Part shown: positions 32,391 through 42,144 of the stretch, one piece after another | How the letters are laid out: every line of letters begins with the position of its first letter | Numbering within the stretch: position 1 is the first letter of the stretch | From: Serripes groenlandicus | Taxonomy: Eukaryota; Mollusca; Bivalvia; Cardiida; Cardiidae | Direction of reading: 5' to 3' | DNA length: 64,000 nt | Assembly: GCA_031761405.1 (NCBI GenBank) | Contig: JASEVX010000099.1 | Location: 186,001-250,000, forward strand | Notes under the pieces: model-generated | What the model was told of the DNA's origin: nothing | Seen by the model: the letters and a program-made list of their open reading frames with translations, nothing else | Database searches by the model: none | Position numbers and translations under genes: made by a program

Positions 32391-32825
32391 CTTCGGTGGT
32401 GTAGTGGCAAAGCGTCCGCTTTAGTGCGGGAGGTCGCGGGTTCGATCCCCGGCCGCGTCATACCAAAGACTTTAAAAATGGTAGTTATTGCTGCACTCCT
32501 TTGCCCTCATCTGACGCCTCTGCAGCAGACGTCTTTTTGAAAACATAGTGACAAAAGAAGAAATTGCACAAAACGTGCAATTTCTCCTTTTGCCACAATG
32601 TTTTCCACTTTTTGTCATAGGTTATCCATTCAATTATGGAGATTTTCTATGTCTTGACAAAAGACTTTAAAAATGGTAGTTATTGCTGCACTCCTTTGCG
32701 CTCAGGGATGTGAGGGTTAACATTACGACTGAATGACTCGTGTCAGGATACATGGATCAGTAGTAGTGATAACTTACCCAAGGATATAACTGAGCAACTG
32801 TTGAAAGCAGCGTTAAAAAAACCAA
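32391..32825 (+). mobile_element. SINE-C interrupted by a MITE-1 fragment
   Basis: Head CTTCGGTGGTGTAGTGGCAA (A-box region) and GCGGGTTCGATCCCCGGCCG (B-box), then ACCAAAGACTTTAAAAATGG. At 32,505 MITE-1 sequence begins; a 40-bp SINE segment is repeated after it (32465-32504 and 32659-32698), and the SINE body then continues (GTGTCAGGATACATGGATCA, AACTTACCCAAGGATATAAC). Confidence 0.82.
32505..32658. mobile_element. MITE-1 fragment nested in SINE-C
   Basis: CTGACGCCTCTGCAGCAGAC to GGAGATTTTCTATGTCTTGA. It lacks both CCCTTTCCC ends and TTAA, so it did not arrive by ordinary transposition. Confidence 0.75.
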
Positions 32826-32954
32826 ACTAAGAAAACGTAATGTATCTATCTAACAATGCCGCCCGTGTCCGCACTCCCTGCATCAATTTTATACCGCATG
32901 GTCAGACGGTCTCATTTATTACCACGCGCTAACAAATAATCTTTTGTGGAAGAC

Positions 32955-33154
32955 AGTGGTGCAGAGGTAGAGCGTCGGCCTCTCACATCAAAGGTCCCTG
33001 GTTGGAGTCCCGTGATGAGCGGGTCCTGACTTTGGGATTTTTCCACACAATCGGCGCGAGTACTGGTTAAGTATCCAGGAAGCAGACATCGAGCGTGATT
33101 AATATAAGCTTAAAGCTTGTTTCGCAATCGATTTAAAATAAATAAGTTTAAACT
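32955..33154 (+). mobile_element. SINE-B copy
   Basis: GTGGTGCAGAGGTAGAGCGT, GGTTGGAGTCCCGTGATGAG, GATTTTTCCACACAATCGGC and the end AATAAATAAGTTTAAACT, matching the copy at 14,064. Confidence 0.8.
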
Positions 33155-33189
33155 ATAAATGTATGCGAACAGAGAATAATTAGACAAAT

Positions 33190-33447
33190 GAGCCGTTTCA
33201 CGAGAAAACCAATATTACGGACTCTGCGTAATGTATCGACTCAGATCAGTCAGTGCAGTCCACGCAGGCTTATCAGGACCGGCGCATTCCGTCACAGGGG
33301 AGATCTAGGTATAGAGTTATGATTCCGGAAGCAGAAAATCCACAGGAGGCGAGAAGTGTTAGCGTTAGCCAGCGCGTCATGCTTAGGCTGATCCGGGTCG
33401 ATTCTTTACGCACAGTCCATAATGATGGTTTTCTCGTGGGACGGCTC
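33190..33447. mobile_element. Foldback element FB-1
   Basis: Ends GAGCCGTTTCACGAGAAAAC and TTTTCTCGTGGGACGGCTC. Inside the arms, CTGCGTAATGTATCGACTCA pairs with GATTCTTTACGCACAGTCC, so most of the element is one long imperfect hairpin. Related copies at 48,745, 61,644 and 63,196. The ORF at 33253-33477 is a by-product. Confidence 0.75.
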
Positions 33448-33582
33448 AACTCTGTGTATCTATCTTACTACGGTTAGACGATCTAAATAAATCATACGCT
33501 AAAAATGTGTGCGAAAAGATAAGGGTTAGAAAAGCACCTGCACATATTTGTCATCGCATGGATATCGCTACGCATTCTTATT

Positions 33583-33710
33583 GAATAACCCTTTTCCCAA
33601 ATGTAGATCCATGTTGACGCCTCTTCAGAAGACAGCTTTGGAAAACATTTTGGCATATAGAGAGAATGTTTTTGTAATGTTGGACATCAAAGGATTAATG
33701 ATGTAACTAA
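33583..33710. mobile_element. MITE-1, left half only
   Basis: AACCCTTTTCCCAAATGTAG, then GACGCCTCTTCAGAAGACAG and GGAAAACATTTTGGCATA. The right half is absent. Confidence 0.55.
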
Positions 33711-33929
33711 AAAGAGCTGGACACGAAAACTATGCTCATATATCTTTCGAAAGACTAAATTTGGAAAAAAAACAGCATTTTTTTGTATCATACATCTGGT
33801 TAGTATACATTGATATTCACATATATAACATATATACATACATCCAGGAATCCAAACATTGGCATGGTCAATAACGATATCTCTGACTGACCGTTAACAT
33901 ATATACAAACATTGGCAGTCAATTAACGA

Positions 33930-35416
33930 TATCTCTGACAGAACGTTATTGTCAAAGTCATCGTCGAGTCTCCTGGTAAGTTTTATATTGAAGCCGACGC
34001 CACGTAGAAACTGTGGTACGTCTTTTCGTCCAGCCTGTAGATCTCTGATCAGGAAGTGGAGTCGCCTCTGAATTGCCACATACTCTTGACGAACCCGCTT
34101 TCTCTTGACAGTACCAACGGCGTCTTGTTCGATGACTGTTTCCACCTCCAACGCTTCTTTGCGGAACCATTCGATCACTTTCGTGGTGGTTGGATGATAG
34201 AACCCGATTGCAGCGCGGAATTTATTGTTCCACCACTCCACCGAGTTGTTTGTGCGAGGATCGTCATTTACCGTTTGCTGGAAAACATTCCATGTCAATG
34301 GCGGGACGACGGGCTGGCCTCCATGTCCGCCGGTCACGTATGTTCTGTCGAAATAATAAAGCAGAGGCACAGCAACAGGGGGGGGGGGGGGGGGGGGGGC
34401 AGGTTGCTTGCAGATGTTGCAATCCCTCTAAAACGTTCCCTACTGGTAGAAATGCCAAGGAGTTTATCTTCGGAAATAATTCTTGGAGTTCATCGTTCTG
34501 CCGATACTCGGCCGCCAGACCAAGTTGTCGTATTTCCCCCCATGTTGATTGAGTCAGGTGATAAAATCACCCTTTCTTGCTGACGTTTGGATCCATAGTT
34601 GCTCTAACAGCCCGTAGCATTCCGTCCTCGAAATCGGTTAATGTACTGTTAGGGGAAAAGACGACATTGACGGTTTGGCAGGCGTTCACGATCGAAGTTT
34701 AAAAATCCTCGTACGTCGCTCTTCTTTTGTTAGGTAGTAGTGCATACACGGCGGTGATGAAGTTATCTCGACCGAGTGGAATACGAACACAGTAGACCTG
34801 AGAGAGTTTGGCTGGTGACATCGCGAAGTTGCCGTCCATATATACTGTGTCCAATTCAACCAAGCTTCATCAGGCATTGATGACTTGAGAATACAAGCAT
34901 CCTATCAGCATTATAGGCTCCATTGTCATATATCAAGAACTGCTATCCTCCAATGGTCCTTGTCAAATATTCCGGTAACTGCTCTAAAGCACCACGCTGT
35001 GACGGTTCGCGTTCAGCTGGTCGCTGGTTCCGAAGCGTTCTTTTGACGACATCAGATTGTGGCATGTATGGGCGGGCCGCCGCGGGTTGCTCGGCGAGCT
35101 CATCATTGAAGATTTGTCCTTGGTTTTCCCGAGTTGCAGCAGCCCTCTGTTTCATGGCAACCCTAACTTTCGCCACTACCACTTTTTCAGCACAAGGAAG
35201 ATGATTGTGTGGAATGCCACCTCGCTGGATGTTTCCATGATGTAGATCGGTTGATATGGCTCCGCGGCACTGGTCCAATGTGTTTCTAACGCACTTCCAC
35301 CAGATCTTATCAGTGCGGGTTATTTTCCTCGTGTCCATGAATCCTTCATGACAAATTTTCTCCTTGTTCCGTGTAGATTGAGTCAATGTCGCCATCACAA
35401 TCTCGAAATATTTCAA
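33930..35416 (-). pseudogene. MULE-type transposase with FLYWCH-like N-terminus, decayed
   Basis: Minus strand, N to C. 35416-34946: MATLTQSTRNKEKICHEGF, then KIWWKCVRNTLDQCRGAI and IPHNHLPC, giving the C-x-C...H-x-H spacing of a FLYWCH zinc finger; this frame stops at TAG 34943-34945. Next (about 34,940-34,880) QFLIYDNGAYNADRMLVFSS, the entry of the MULE core; a frame shift follows near 34,875. Core: DTVYMDGNFAMSP (catalytic Asp), VYCVRIPLGRDNFITAVYAL and LPNKRRATYEDF, then TAA at 34699-34701; TVNVVFSPNSTLTDFEDGML (second catalytic Asp region); KKG, then TGA at 34567-34569 at the place where the CxxH pair of MULEs has Cys; then YHL, ALAFLP-like SLAFLPVGNVLEGLQHLQAT, a poly-G/poly-Pro run, and PRTNNSVEWWNNKFRAAIGF, the typical C-terminal signature. 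The enzyme would cut and paste MULE DNA. Three stops and one frameshift make it dead. It lies close to full length (about 490 residues). No TIRs were identified. Confidence 0.85.
34378..34399. repeat. 22-bp G homopolymer in the MULE pseudogene
   Basis: Uninterrupted G run, read as poly-proline on the minus strand after the QATCP segment. Its length is not a family feature, so it is a later expansion. Confidence 0.9.
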
Positions 35417-35693
35417 ACACTTATCGTAGGTTTATTCAATGACAAGAATCAAAATGTCATAATGCGCTGTCCTCGACCTCAAACAGACAACTTAACTCGC
35501 CCACGCAAAGTCGCAAAACTTCTGACGTGTGACATTTTCAAGAGACGGAGCGTGGGAAACATAGCTTTCTGACGCTGTGGCCGAAATTGCTGCAAATCAG
35601 GCTTGCCAGATATTGGGCATCGACACCAAACTTATACGGGATTCATTGGTCAGACCTGCTTTGTGAACAAATGACCCTGTACGTAACGGTTAC

Positions 35694-35808
35694 CGGATAT
35701 TTACCCCCCGGACCAATACCCACCGGACAATTCAACAGGGGACAATTACCCGCCGGACAAATAACCCCCGGACAATTACCTTCCGGACAAATACCCCCGG
35801 GGAAAGTG
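35694..35808 (+). repeat. CCGGACAATTACCC short tandem repeat
   Basis: Six or seven 16-20-bp units of the form CCGGACAAwTACCCxC from ACCGGATATTTACCCCCCGG to GGACAAATACCCCCGGGG. The reverse-complement motif occurs at 36,478-36,532 (TTTTTGTCCGGGGGATATTC, GGGGTAAATGTCCGG). Confidence 0.75.
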
Positions 35809-35809
35809 A

Positions 35810-36540
35810 CCCTCATAGCAATTACATAATTATCAATTACGACATATCTAGATCATTTACTCCCCAATCCCCGTACAATCACCGCTTGCCGCTGGCGTAG
35901 CCCCTTGTAGGATTAACTCTTTCCGGAACGCCCGTTGGGCGTTTGATGCTATTTCATGGGGCGACAGGATCACTAGAACGACGGGTACACAACATTTTGA
36001 AGCTATTTTTTGATAGCTGAAGGGGCCTCAAGAAATAGATAAATCACGATGTAGCTTATATTATAAAACTACCACCGTTCAGGGGTAGGTCATCTCTACT
36101 TCTGCTTCGGTATTTCGGTTCGCGGATCAATGGTGAATCTGACAATCGGGCCGGACAATTTGTCGTCATCTCACTGAGCCTCAGAATTAGGGGTGAACTG
36201 GGACGTCAAAATGCATCGTTCATCTGAATTCGGTGGGGGCCCCCTGCTGAATTTGCAAACCAAGTGACGTTCGACGGACCAACATGTGCGTACCGCGAGC
36301 GGGGGTCAATAATATCCCCCTTTTAAGTCTTAACATCGATCATTAACTACTAATAGTTAATGATCGATGGTTTTAATGAATGAATGCGTGAAATTCTACA
36401 TTGTTTTGAGCAGAAGTCAATTGAAAAAAGGGGCCCAACGAATTCAGAATTCAGGAGAGCGTCTATTTCTTTGAAATTCGTCCGAAGGGTTTTTGTCCGG
36501 GGGATATTCGTCCTGGGGTAAATGTCCGGCTACGCATGTA
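35810..36540. other. Non-coding spacer between oppositely oriented CCGGACA repeats
   Basis: Contains a short hairpin CGCCCGTTGGGCG (about 35,929), the 36-bp palindrome at 36,334 and at its right edge the reverse-oriented CCGGACA motifs. No ORF with recognisable features. Confidence 0.45.
36334..36369. repeat. Perfect 36-bp palindrome (16-bp arms, 4-bp loop)
   Basis: CATCGATCATTAACTA, loop CTAA, then TAGTTAATGATCGATG; arms match exactly. Confidence 0.9.
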
Positions 36541-37440
36541 ACTGTGACTGTGACCAAATTACTTCCGAGTCCGTATATTACTGTAATCAAATTACATTGT
36601 GTCCGTATTACTGTGACCAAATTACATTGTGCCCGTATTACTGTAATCAAATTACATTGTGTCCGTATTACTGTAATCAAATTACATTGTGTCCGTATTA
36701 CTGTAATCAAAGTACATTGTGTCCGTATTACTGTAATCAAATTACATTGTGTCCGTATTACTGTGACCAAGTTACAATGTGCCCGTATTACTATGACCAA
36801 ATTACCTTGTGCCCGTATTACTGTGACCAAGTTACCGTGTGCCCGTATTACTGTGACCAAGTTACCGTGTGCCCGTATTACTGTGACCAAGTTACCGTGT
36901 GCCCGTATTACTATGACCAAATTACCGTGTGCCCGTATTACTATGACCAAGTTACCGTGTGCCCGTATTACTGTGACCAAATTACCTTGTGCCCGTATTA
37001 CTGTGACCAAATTACCGTGTGCACGTATTACTGTGACCAAGTTACCGTGTGCCCGTATAACTGTGACCAAATTACCGTGTGCCCGTATTACTGTGACCGA
37101 ATTACCTTGTGCCCGTATTACTGTGACCAAATTACCTTGTGCCCGTATTACTGTGATGAAGTTACCGTGTGCCCGAATTACTGTGACCAAATTACCTTGT
37201 GCCCGTATTACTGTGAGAAAATGACCTTATGCCCGTATTACTGTGACCAAGTTACCGTGTGCCCGTATTACTGTGACCAAATTACCTTGTGCCCGTATTA
37301 CTGCGACGAAGTTACCGTGTGCCCGTATTACTGTGACCAAATTACCTTGTGCCCGTATTACTGCGACGAAGTTACCGTGTGCCCGTATTACTGTGACCAA
37401 ATTACCTTGTGCCCGTATTACCAGTGACCAAATTTCCTGT
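36541..37440 (+). repeat. 30-bp minisatellite, about 30 copies
   Basis: Unit: GTGCCCGTATTACTGTGACC plus AAATTACCTT. Left units (36,570-36,780) use CTGTAATCAAATTACATTGTGTC-type variants; later units use CTGTGACCAA with GTTACCGTG or ATTACCTTG. Near the right end a 60-bp dimer with CTGCGACGAAGTTACCGTG recurs three times. Because 30 is divisible by 3, several frames on both strands stay open, giving spurious ORFs of up to 301 residues (e.g. repeating CPYYCDQITL on plus and VIRAHGNLVT on minus). Confidence 0.92.
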
Positions 37441-38012
37441 GACCAAATGACCGCGCGCCTACGCTATAGTTCATTAAAACAATTACTTTTGTTTTTCACT
37501 AGGGTTTCATACAGCTATTGGGTTAACCCTTAAAATAAACTTCTTTAACTGTCCGCACCCGAAAGTGTTTGGTCAAACATAATCTTGATTACGGACGAAA
37601 ACATGTTCAAATTAAAAAATATATGTCCAATCAAAGAGCAAACAGTTAACTGCGTGTCTCTATAATTGACAATAACAACATCAGTTAATCGGTCATGACA
37701 ATAATTCATCCAATAAATCGGATTAAACGTGTGAAAAACCTCCGATCACACATCACACAGTAACTGGACCTTCACATTGTCAAATATCAAGACTGGTTAC
37801 CTGTTAAATTTATAGCGATAAGCCATATGTACACAGTTATAAAATCGATAGCTTGCTTGTGTTGTTGAAAATATACGTCGCTTAGAGCATTTATATAAAC
37901 AAAATGGCGGCTCAATTTGCCGAGATTTTCTTTCGCAACTATTTTCGCTAATTTGTTTTTTCCTTCGACACTTTAATTTTATTTGTCGCATTTCGCGACT
38001 TTGGCGACAGTG
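37441..38012. other. Non-coding; one YY1-like ATG context
   Basis: No repeat recognised. At about 37,901 ACAAAATGGCGGCTCAATTT is a YY1-type motif with a good start-codon context, but the frame closes after 15 codons and no splice donor follows, so a gene is not supported. Confidence 0.35.
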
Positions 38013-38059
38013 GAGGGCTATACATCCATAGGTAGGGCGCCTATGGATGTATAGCCCTT
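38013..38059. repeat. Perfect ~20-bp hairpin
   Basis: AGGGCTATACATCCATAGG pairs exactly with CCTATGGATGTATAGCCCT around TAGGGCG. It is followed by ACCGTTTAAGCTATCGGGGT with TCGAC, a scrap of SINE-A-type head. Confidence 0.85.
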
Positions 38060-38129
38060 GTCGTTACCGTTTAAGCTATCGGGGTTCGACATGGTCGCTT
38101 ATTTATTTGGTTTTGACAAATCGGTCTCG

Positions 38130-40350
38130 AAAGGATGTAAAATTCCTAGACAAAGTAAAAATTGCACGGAGAGATCGATCTCCAAAGGGATTTGGTGTAA
38201 TATACAAAATAAACATTGCGACATAGTGCACGGAGAGATCGGTCTCCAAAGGTTGTTGGTGTCTTATACAAAATAAACATTGCGACATAGTGCACGGAGA
38301 TATCGGTCTCCGAAGGGATTTGGGGTCTTATACAAAATAAACAATGCGACATAGTGGACGGAGAGATCGGTCTCTGAAGGGATTTGGTGTAATATACAAA
38401 ATAAACATTGCGACATAGTGCACGGAGAGATCGGTCTCCGAAGGGATTTGGTGTAATCTACAAAATAAACATTGCGACATAGTGCACGGAGAGATCGGTC
38501 TCCGAAGGGATTTGATGTCTTATACAAAATAAACATTGCGAAATAGTGCACGGAGAGATCGGTCTCAAAAGGGATTTTGTGTAATATACAAAATAAACAT
38601 TGCCACATAGTGCACGGAGAGATCGGTCTCCGAAGGGATTTGGTGTGTTATACAAAATAAACATTGCGACATAGTGCACGTAGAGATCGGTCTCCGAACG
38701 GATTTGGTGTAATATACAAAATAAACATTGCGACATAGTGCACGGAGAGATCGGTCTCCGAAGGGATTTGGTGTAATCTACAAAATAAACATTGCGACAT
38801 AGTGCACAGAGAGATCGGTCTCCGAAGGGATTTGTTGTCTTATACAAAATAAACATTGCGAAATAGTGCACGGAGAGATCGGTCTCAAAAGGGATTTTGT
38901 GTAATATACAAAATAAACAATGCCACATAGTGCACGGAGAGATCGGTCTCCGAAGGGATTTGGTGTCTTATACAAAATAAACATTGCGACATAGTGCACG
39001 GAGAGATCGGTCTCCGAACGGATTTGGTGTAATATACAAAATAAACATTGCGACATAGTGCACGGAGAGATCGGTCTCCGAACGGATTTGGTGTAATATA
39101 CAAAATAAACATTGCGACATAGTGCACGGAGAGATCGGTCTCCGAAGGGATTTTGTGTCTTATACAAAATAAACATTGCGACATAGTGCACGGAGAGATC
39201 GGTCTCCAAAGGGATTTGGTATAATATACAAAATAAACTTTGCGACATGGTGCACGGAGAGATCGGTCTCAAAAGGTTGTTGGTGTCATATACAAAATAA
39301 ACTTTGCGACATAGTGCACGGAGAGATCGGTCTCCAAAGGGATTTGGTGTAATCTACAAAATAAACATTGCGACATAGTGCATAGAGAGATCGGTCTCCG
39401 AAGGGATTTGGTGTAATCTACAAAATAAACATTGCGACATAGTGCACGGAGAGATCGGTCTCCAAAGGGATTTGGTGTAATCTACAAAATAAACATTGCG
39501 ACATAGTGCACGGAGAGATCGGTCTCCGAAGGGATTTGGTGTAATATACAAAATAAACATTGCGACATAGTGCACGGAGAGATCGGTCTCCAAAGGGATT
39601 TGGTGTAATATACAAAATAAACATTGCGACATAGTGCACGGAGACATCGGTTTCAAAAGGGATTTGGTGTAATATACAAAATAAACTTTGCGACATAGTG
39701 CACGGAGAGATCGGTCTCCAAAGGGATTTGGTGTAATCTACAAAATAAACATTGCGACATAGTGCACGGAGAGATCGGTCTCCGAAGGGATTTAGTGTAA
39801 TATACAAAATAAACATTGCGACATAGTGCACGGAGAGATCGGTCTCCAAAGGGATTTGGTGTAATATACAAAAAAATAATTGCGACATAGTACGCGGAGA
39901 TAGGTCTCTAAAGGGATTTGGTGTCTACAAAATAAACATTGCGACATAGTACACGGAGATATCGGTCTCCGAAGGGATTTGGTGTAATATACAAAATAAA
40001 CATTGCGACATAGTGCACGGAGAGATCGGTCTCCAAAGGGATTTGGTGTAATATACAAAAAAAACATTGCGACATAGTACGCGGAGATAGATCTCTAAAG
40101 GGATTTGGTGTAATATACAAAATAGACATTGCGACATAGTGCACGGAGAGATCGGTCTCCAAATGGATTTGTTATCTTATATATACAAAAAGGTTTTTAG
40201 AGTATTATACAAAGTAAACATTGCAGCATAGTGTACAGAGTAAACAGGTCTCGAAAGGGAGTTGGTGTCTTATACAAAATAAACATTGCGGTAAAGTACA
40301 CGGGGAGATGATGTTATATGTATAGACAAGCTTAACATTGCAACATAGTG
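38130..40350. repeat. 64-bp minisatellite, about 34 copies
   Basis: Exact 64-bp spacing (GCGACATAG at 38,218, 38,282, 38,346 and on). Unit: ATAAACATTGCGACATAGTG, CACGGAGAGATCGGTCTCCG, AAGGGATTTGGTGTAATATA, CAAA. Each unit has a hairpin CGGAGA-GATCGG-TCTCCG. Variants (CTTATA/AATCTA, AAGG/AACGG/CAAAGG, ACATTG/CTTTG) recur in blocks, indicating multi-unit duplication: e.g. the six-unit run at about 38,395-38,650 resembles that at 38,715-38,970, 320 bp (5 units) away. Units at the right edge (after 40,150) are degenerate. All minus-strand ORFs here are by-products. Confidence 0.93.
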
Positions 40351-40740
40351 CACGGAGAGATCGATATTAAAATCGAATATTTGAAAATGATGATTTTCTT
40401 TTTTAAAATTAATCATCATGATTTTTCCTTCCACCACACAGCTTTCAATTATCCCTTGTGTGAAGGTGCATACACTGCGTATATGTGCGGAAAAGGGTCA
40501 ATATTACGACACAGCGCACCTAATGGCCCCGCTGTTATCTTTCACTCTACTTGATATTATTAGTAAATAAACCTTCTTTCCAACTGTCTTTTTATTGTTT
40601 TTAACAGATAGTGCGTTTCAAAACGAAAGGTTGAAGTGAGTGCGTAAAAATTGCGAATCTATTGCGACTCTATTCAACGTGTGCTAACACACCGTGCACA
40701 TCGAAAATATGCTAGCCGTTTCGAATTACAGTTTTTAACT
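40351..40740. other. Non-coding spacer between arrays
   Basis: No feature seen other than the scrap of array sequence at its left edge; AT-rich. Confidence 0.4.
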
Positions 40741-40984
40741 TGCACTGGCCTAGCACTGGCCGAGCACTGGCCGAGCACTGGCTGAGCACTGGCAGATCAC
40801 TGGCCGAGCACTGGCCGAGCACTCGCCAAGCACTGGCCGAGCACTCGCCAAGCACTGGCCGAGCACTCGCCAAGCATTGGCCGAGCACTCGCCAAGAACT
40901 GGCCGAGCACTCGCCAAGCATTGGCCGAGCACTCGCCAAGCATTGGCCGAGCACTCGCCAAGCACTCGCCGAGCACTCGCTGTA
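40741..40984 (+). repeat. 22-bp minisatellite built from 11-bp half-units
   Basis: Half-units GCACTGGCCGA and GCACTCGCCAA alternate; left units are all the GGCCGA type, right units mostly alternate, so the 22-bp dimer spread after the 11-bp stage. ORFs on both strands (e.g. 40750-41112 minus) are artefacts. Confidence 0.9.
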
Positions 40985-41382
40985 CTAGGACAGTGCGAAT
41001 ACGAGAATAAGACAATCAAAATAGATCCCTGATTCAAACGGCTGAATGCTTCTAACATTAAGAGGATTTCATAGAAGGTGAAGGAGCGTTGGTCCAAACT
41101 TGTTTTCTTCAAACTATTCTATAATCTTTATTTCCTCAACAATATGAAGATCATACACAGATGAACCAAGTGATATATAAAGAAAAAGAAAAACAGAAAG
41201 TCACACTCTATCTCGTTTAAATGACCAGACTTACATTATAGCGAAACTTTTGCGACTCTAACACACCTTGCACATCGAACATGTGCTAGCCGTTTTAAAT
41301 GACAGCTTTTAATTAGCACTCGCTGGATAAGGACTATGCGAATACAGCCCTGGTTCAAACGGTTGGACTCTTACACTCCGTG
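40985..41382. other. Non-coding, echoes of the spacer at 40.6 kb
   Basis: TTGCGACTCTAACACACCTT, CACATCGAACATGTGCTAGC and CGTTTTAAATGACAGCTTTT (about 41,250-41,310) are a diverged repeat of 40,666-40,738 (ATTGCGACTC, CACATCGAAAATATGCTAGC, CGTTTCGAATTACAG). Thus the flank of the 22-bp array is duplicated on its right side without the array. Confidence 0.6.
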
Positions 41383-41615
41383 CACCTTTCCCCTTATATA
41401 ACATGTATGCAGCAGAAGACTTTGAAAATTGCCTAAGCGGAAATATAAGATGATAATTATCTATGAAGGAAATGTTCTTTATTAGAGTTGAAAACATAGT
41501 GGCAAAGGGGAACATAGTTTATTATGTTCAATTTCTACTTTTTTCAACAATGTCTTACAAAGATGCCAACTACAGATGCGTGAAAACTGCATGTATGTAT
41601 GTGGGAAAGGGTTAA
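41383..41615. mobile_element. MITE-1 copy
   Basis: CACCTTTCCCCTTATATAAC at left, GTGGGAAAGGG then TTAA (41612-41615) at right. Contains GCAGCAGAAGACTTTGAAAA. Confidence 0.65.
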
Positions 41616-42134
41616 GACATCGGACTTCGCGCACTGATGATAAACGGAAGAGAGTCGGTTTCGGGTTGCGTAATTTGGTTAAAAAAAGGAGTCCCAAGTA
41701 ACCAGTGAGATAAAACTCAGCCGACACAAATCACCATCAAAGAAATAGAGGATACGCTACTGAAAACAGAGCTGAAGAATACATGGCTGTAGTAATCTGG
41801 TATCTTTTGGACTACTTTCTTGACTGTTTTCTGGATGTAGACGCATTTTGATGGATATTCAGCAGACAAGCCGTTTAAACACGTTGTGATAAAAAACATG
41901 AGCAATTTCTCCTTTTAGAAACAATGATATTTTCGGTTCGAATCTACTCCGAATGAATGTTTTCAAGATGTCCACCCTAGCATATTTGGGAACAAGTTAA
42001 AGCGCATCATATTATCAGAAACCGTATTCAGAAACGAAGTCCGAGATTTAAAAAACAATTTAAGAAGTTAGCCTTGATGATACAATTTGTAAACGGCGAG
42101 TAATCACTCTATCTATAACGATTTAAATATGTCC
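41616..42134. other. Non-coding
   Basis: Includes a MITE-1-like scrap around 41,835-41,940 (GTAGACGCATTTTGATGG, GAGCAATTTCTCCTTTTAG). No gene seen. Confidence 0.4.
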
Positions 42135-42144
42135 AAGATAACAG

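Noticed and set aside
34056..34583. Plus-strand ORFs of 175 and 120 codons
   Set aside because: They are antisense shadows of the MULE transposase, extended by the poly-G run.
36522..37427. Possible Cys-rich repetitive protein gene (301 codons)
   Set aside because: The frame is open only because the 30-bp unit has no stop and is divisible by three; other frames on both strands are equally open, with no start context, signal peptide or flanking exons.
37901..37950. ATGGCGGCTCAATTTGCC as a first coding exon
   Set aside because: The frame ends after 15 codons without a GT donor before the stop; only the sequence context is gene-like.
38264..40162. Several 70-164-codon minus-strand ORFs
   Set aside because: They run through the 64-bp minisatellite and switch frame every unit; all are by-products.
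36541..40350. CRISPR-like arrays
   Set aside because: Units are contiguous with no unique spacers and all other signs are animal nuclear DNA.
40740..41112. ORFs of 80-120 codons on both strands
   Set aside because: Translation of an 11/22-bp minisatellite; no coding signature.
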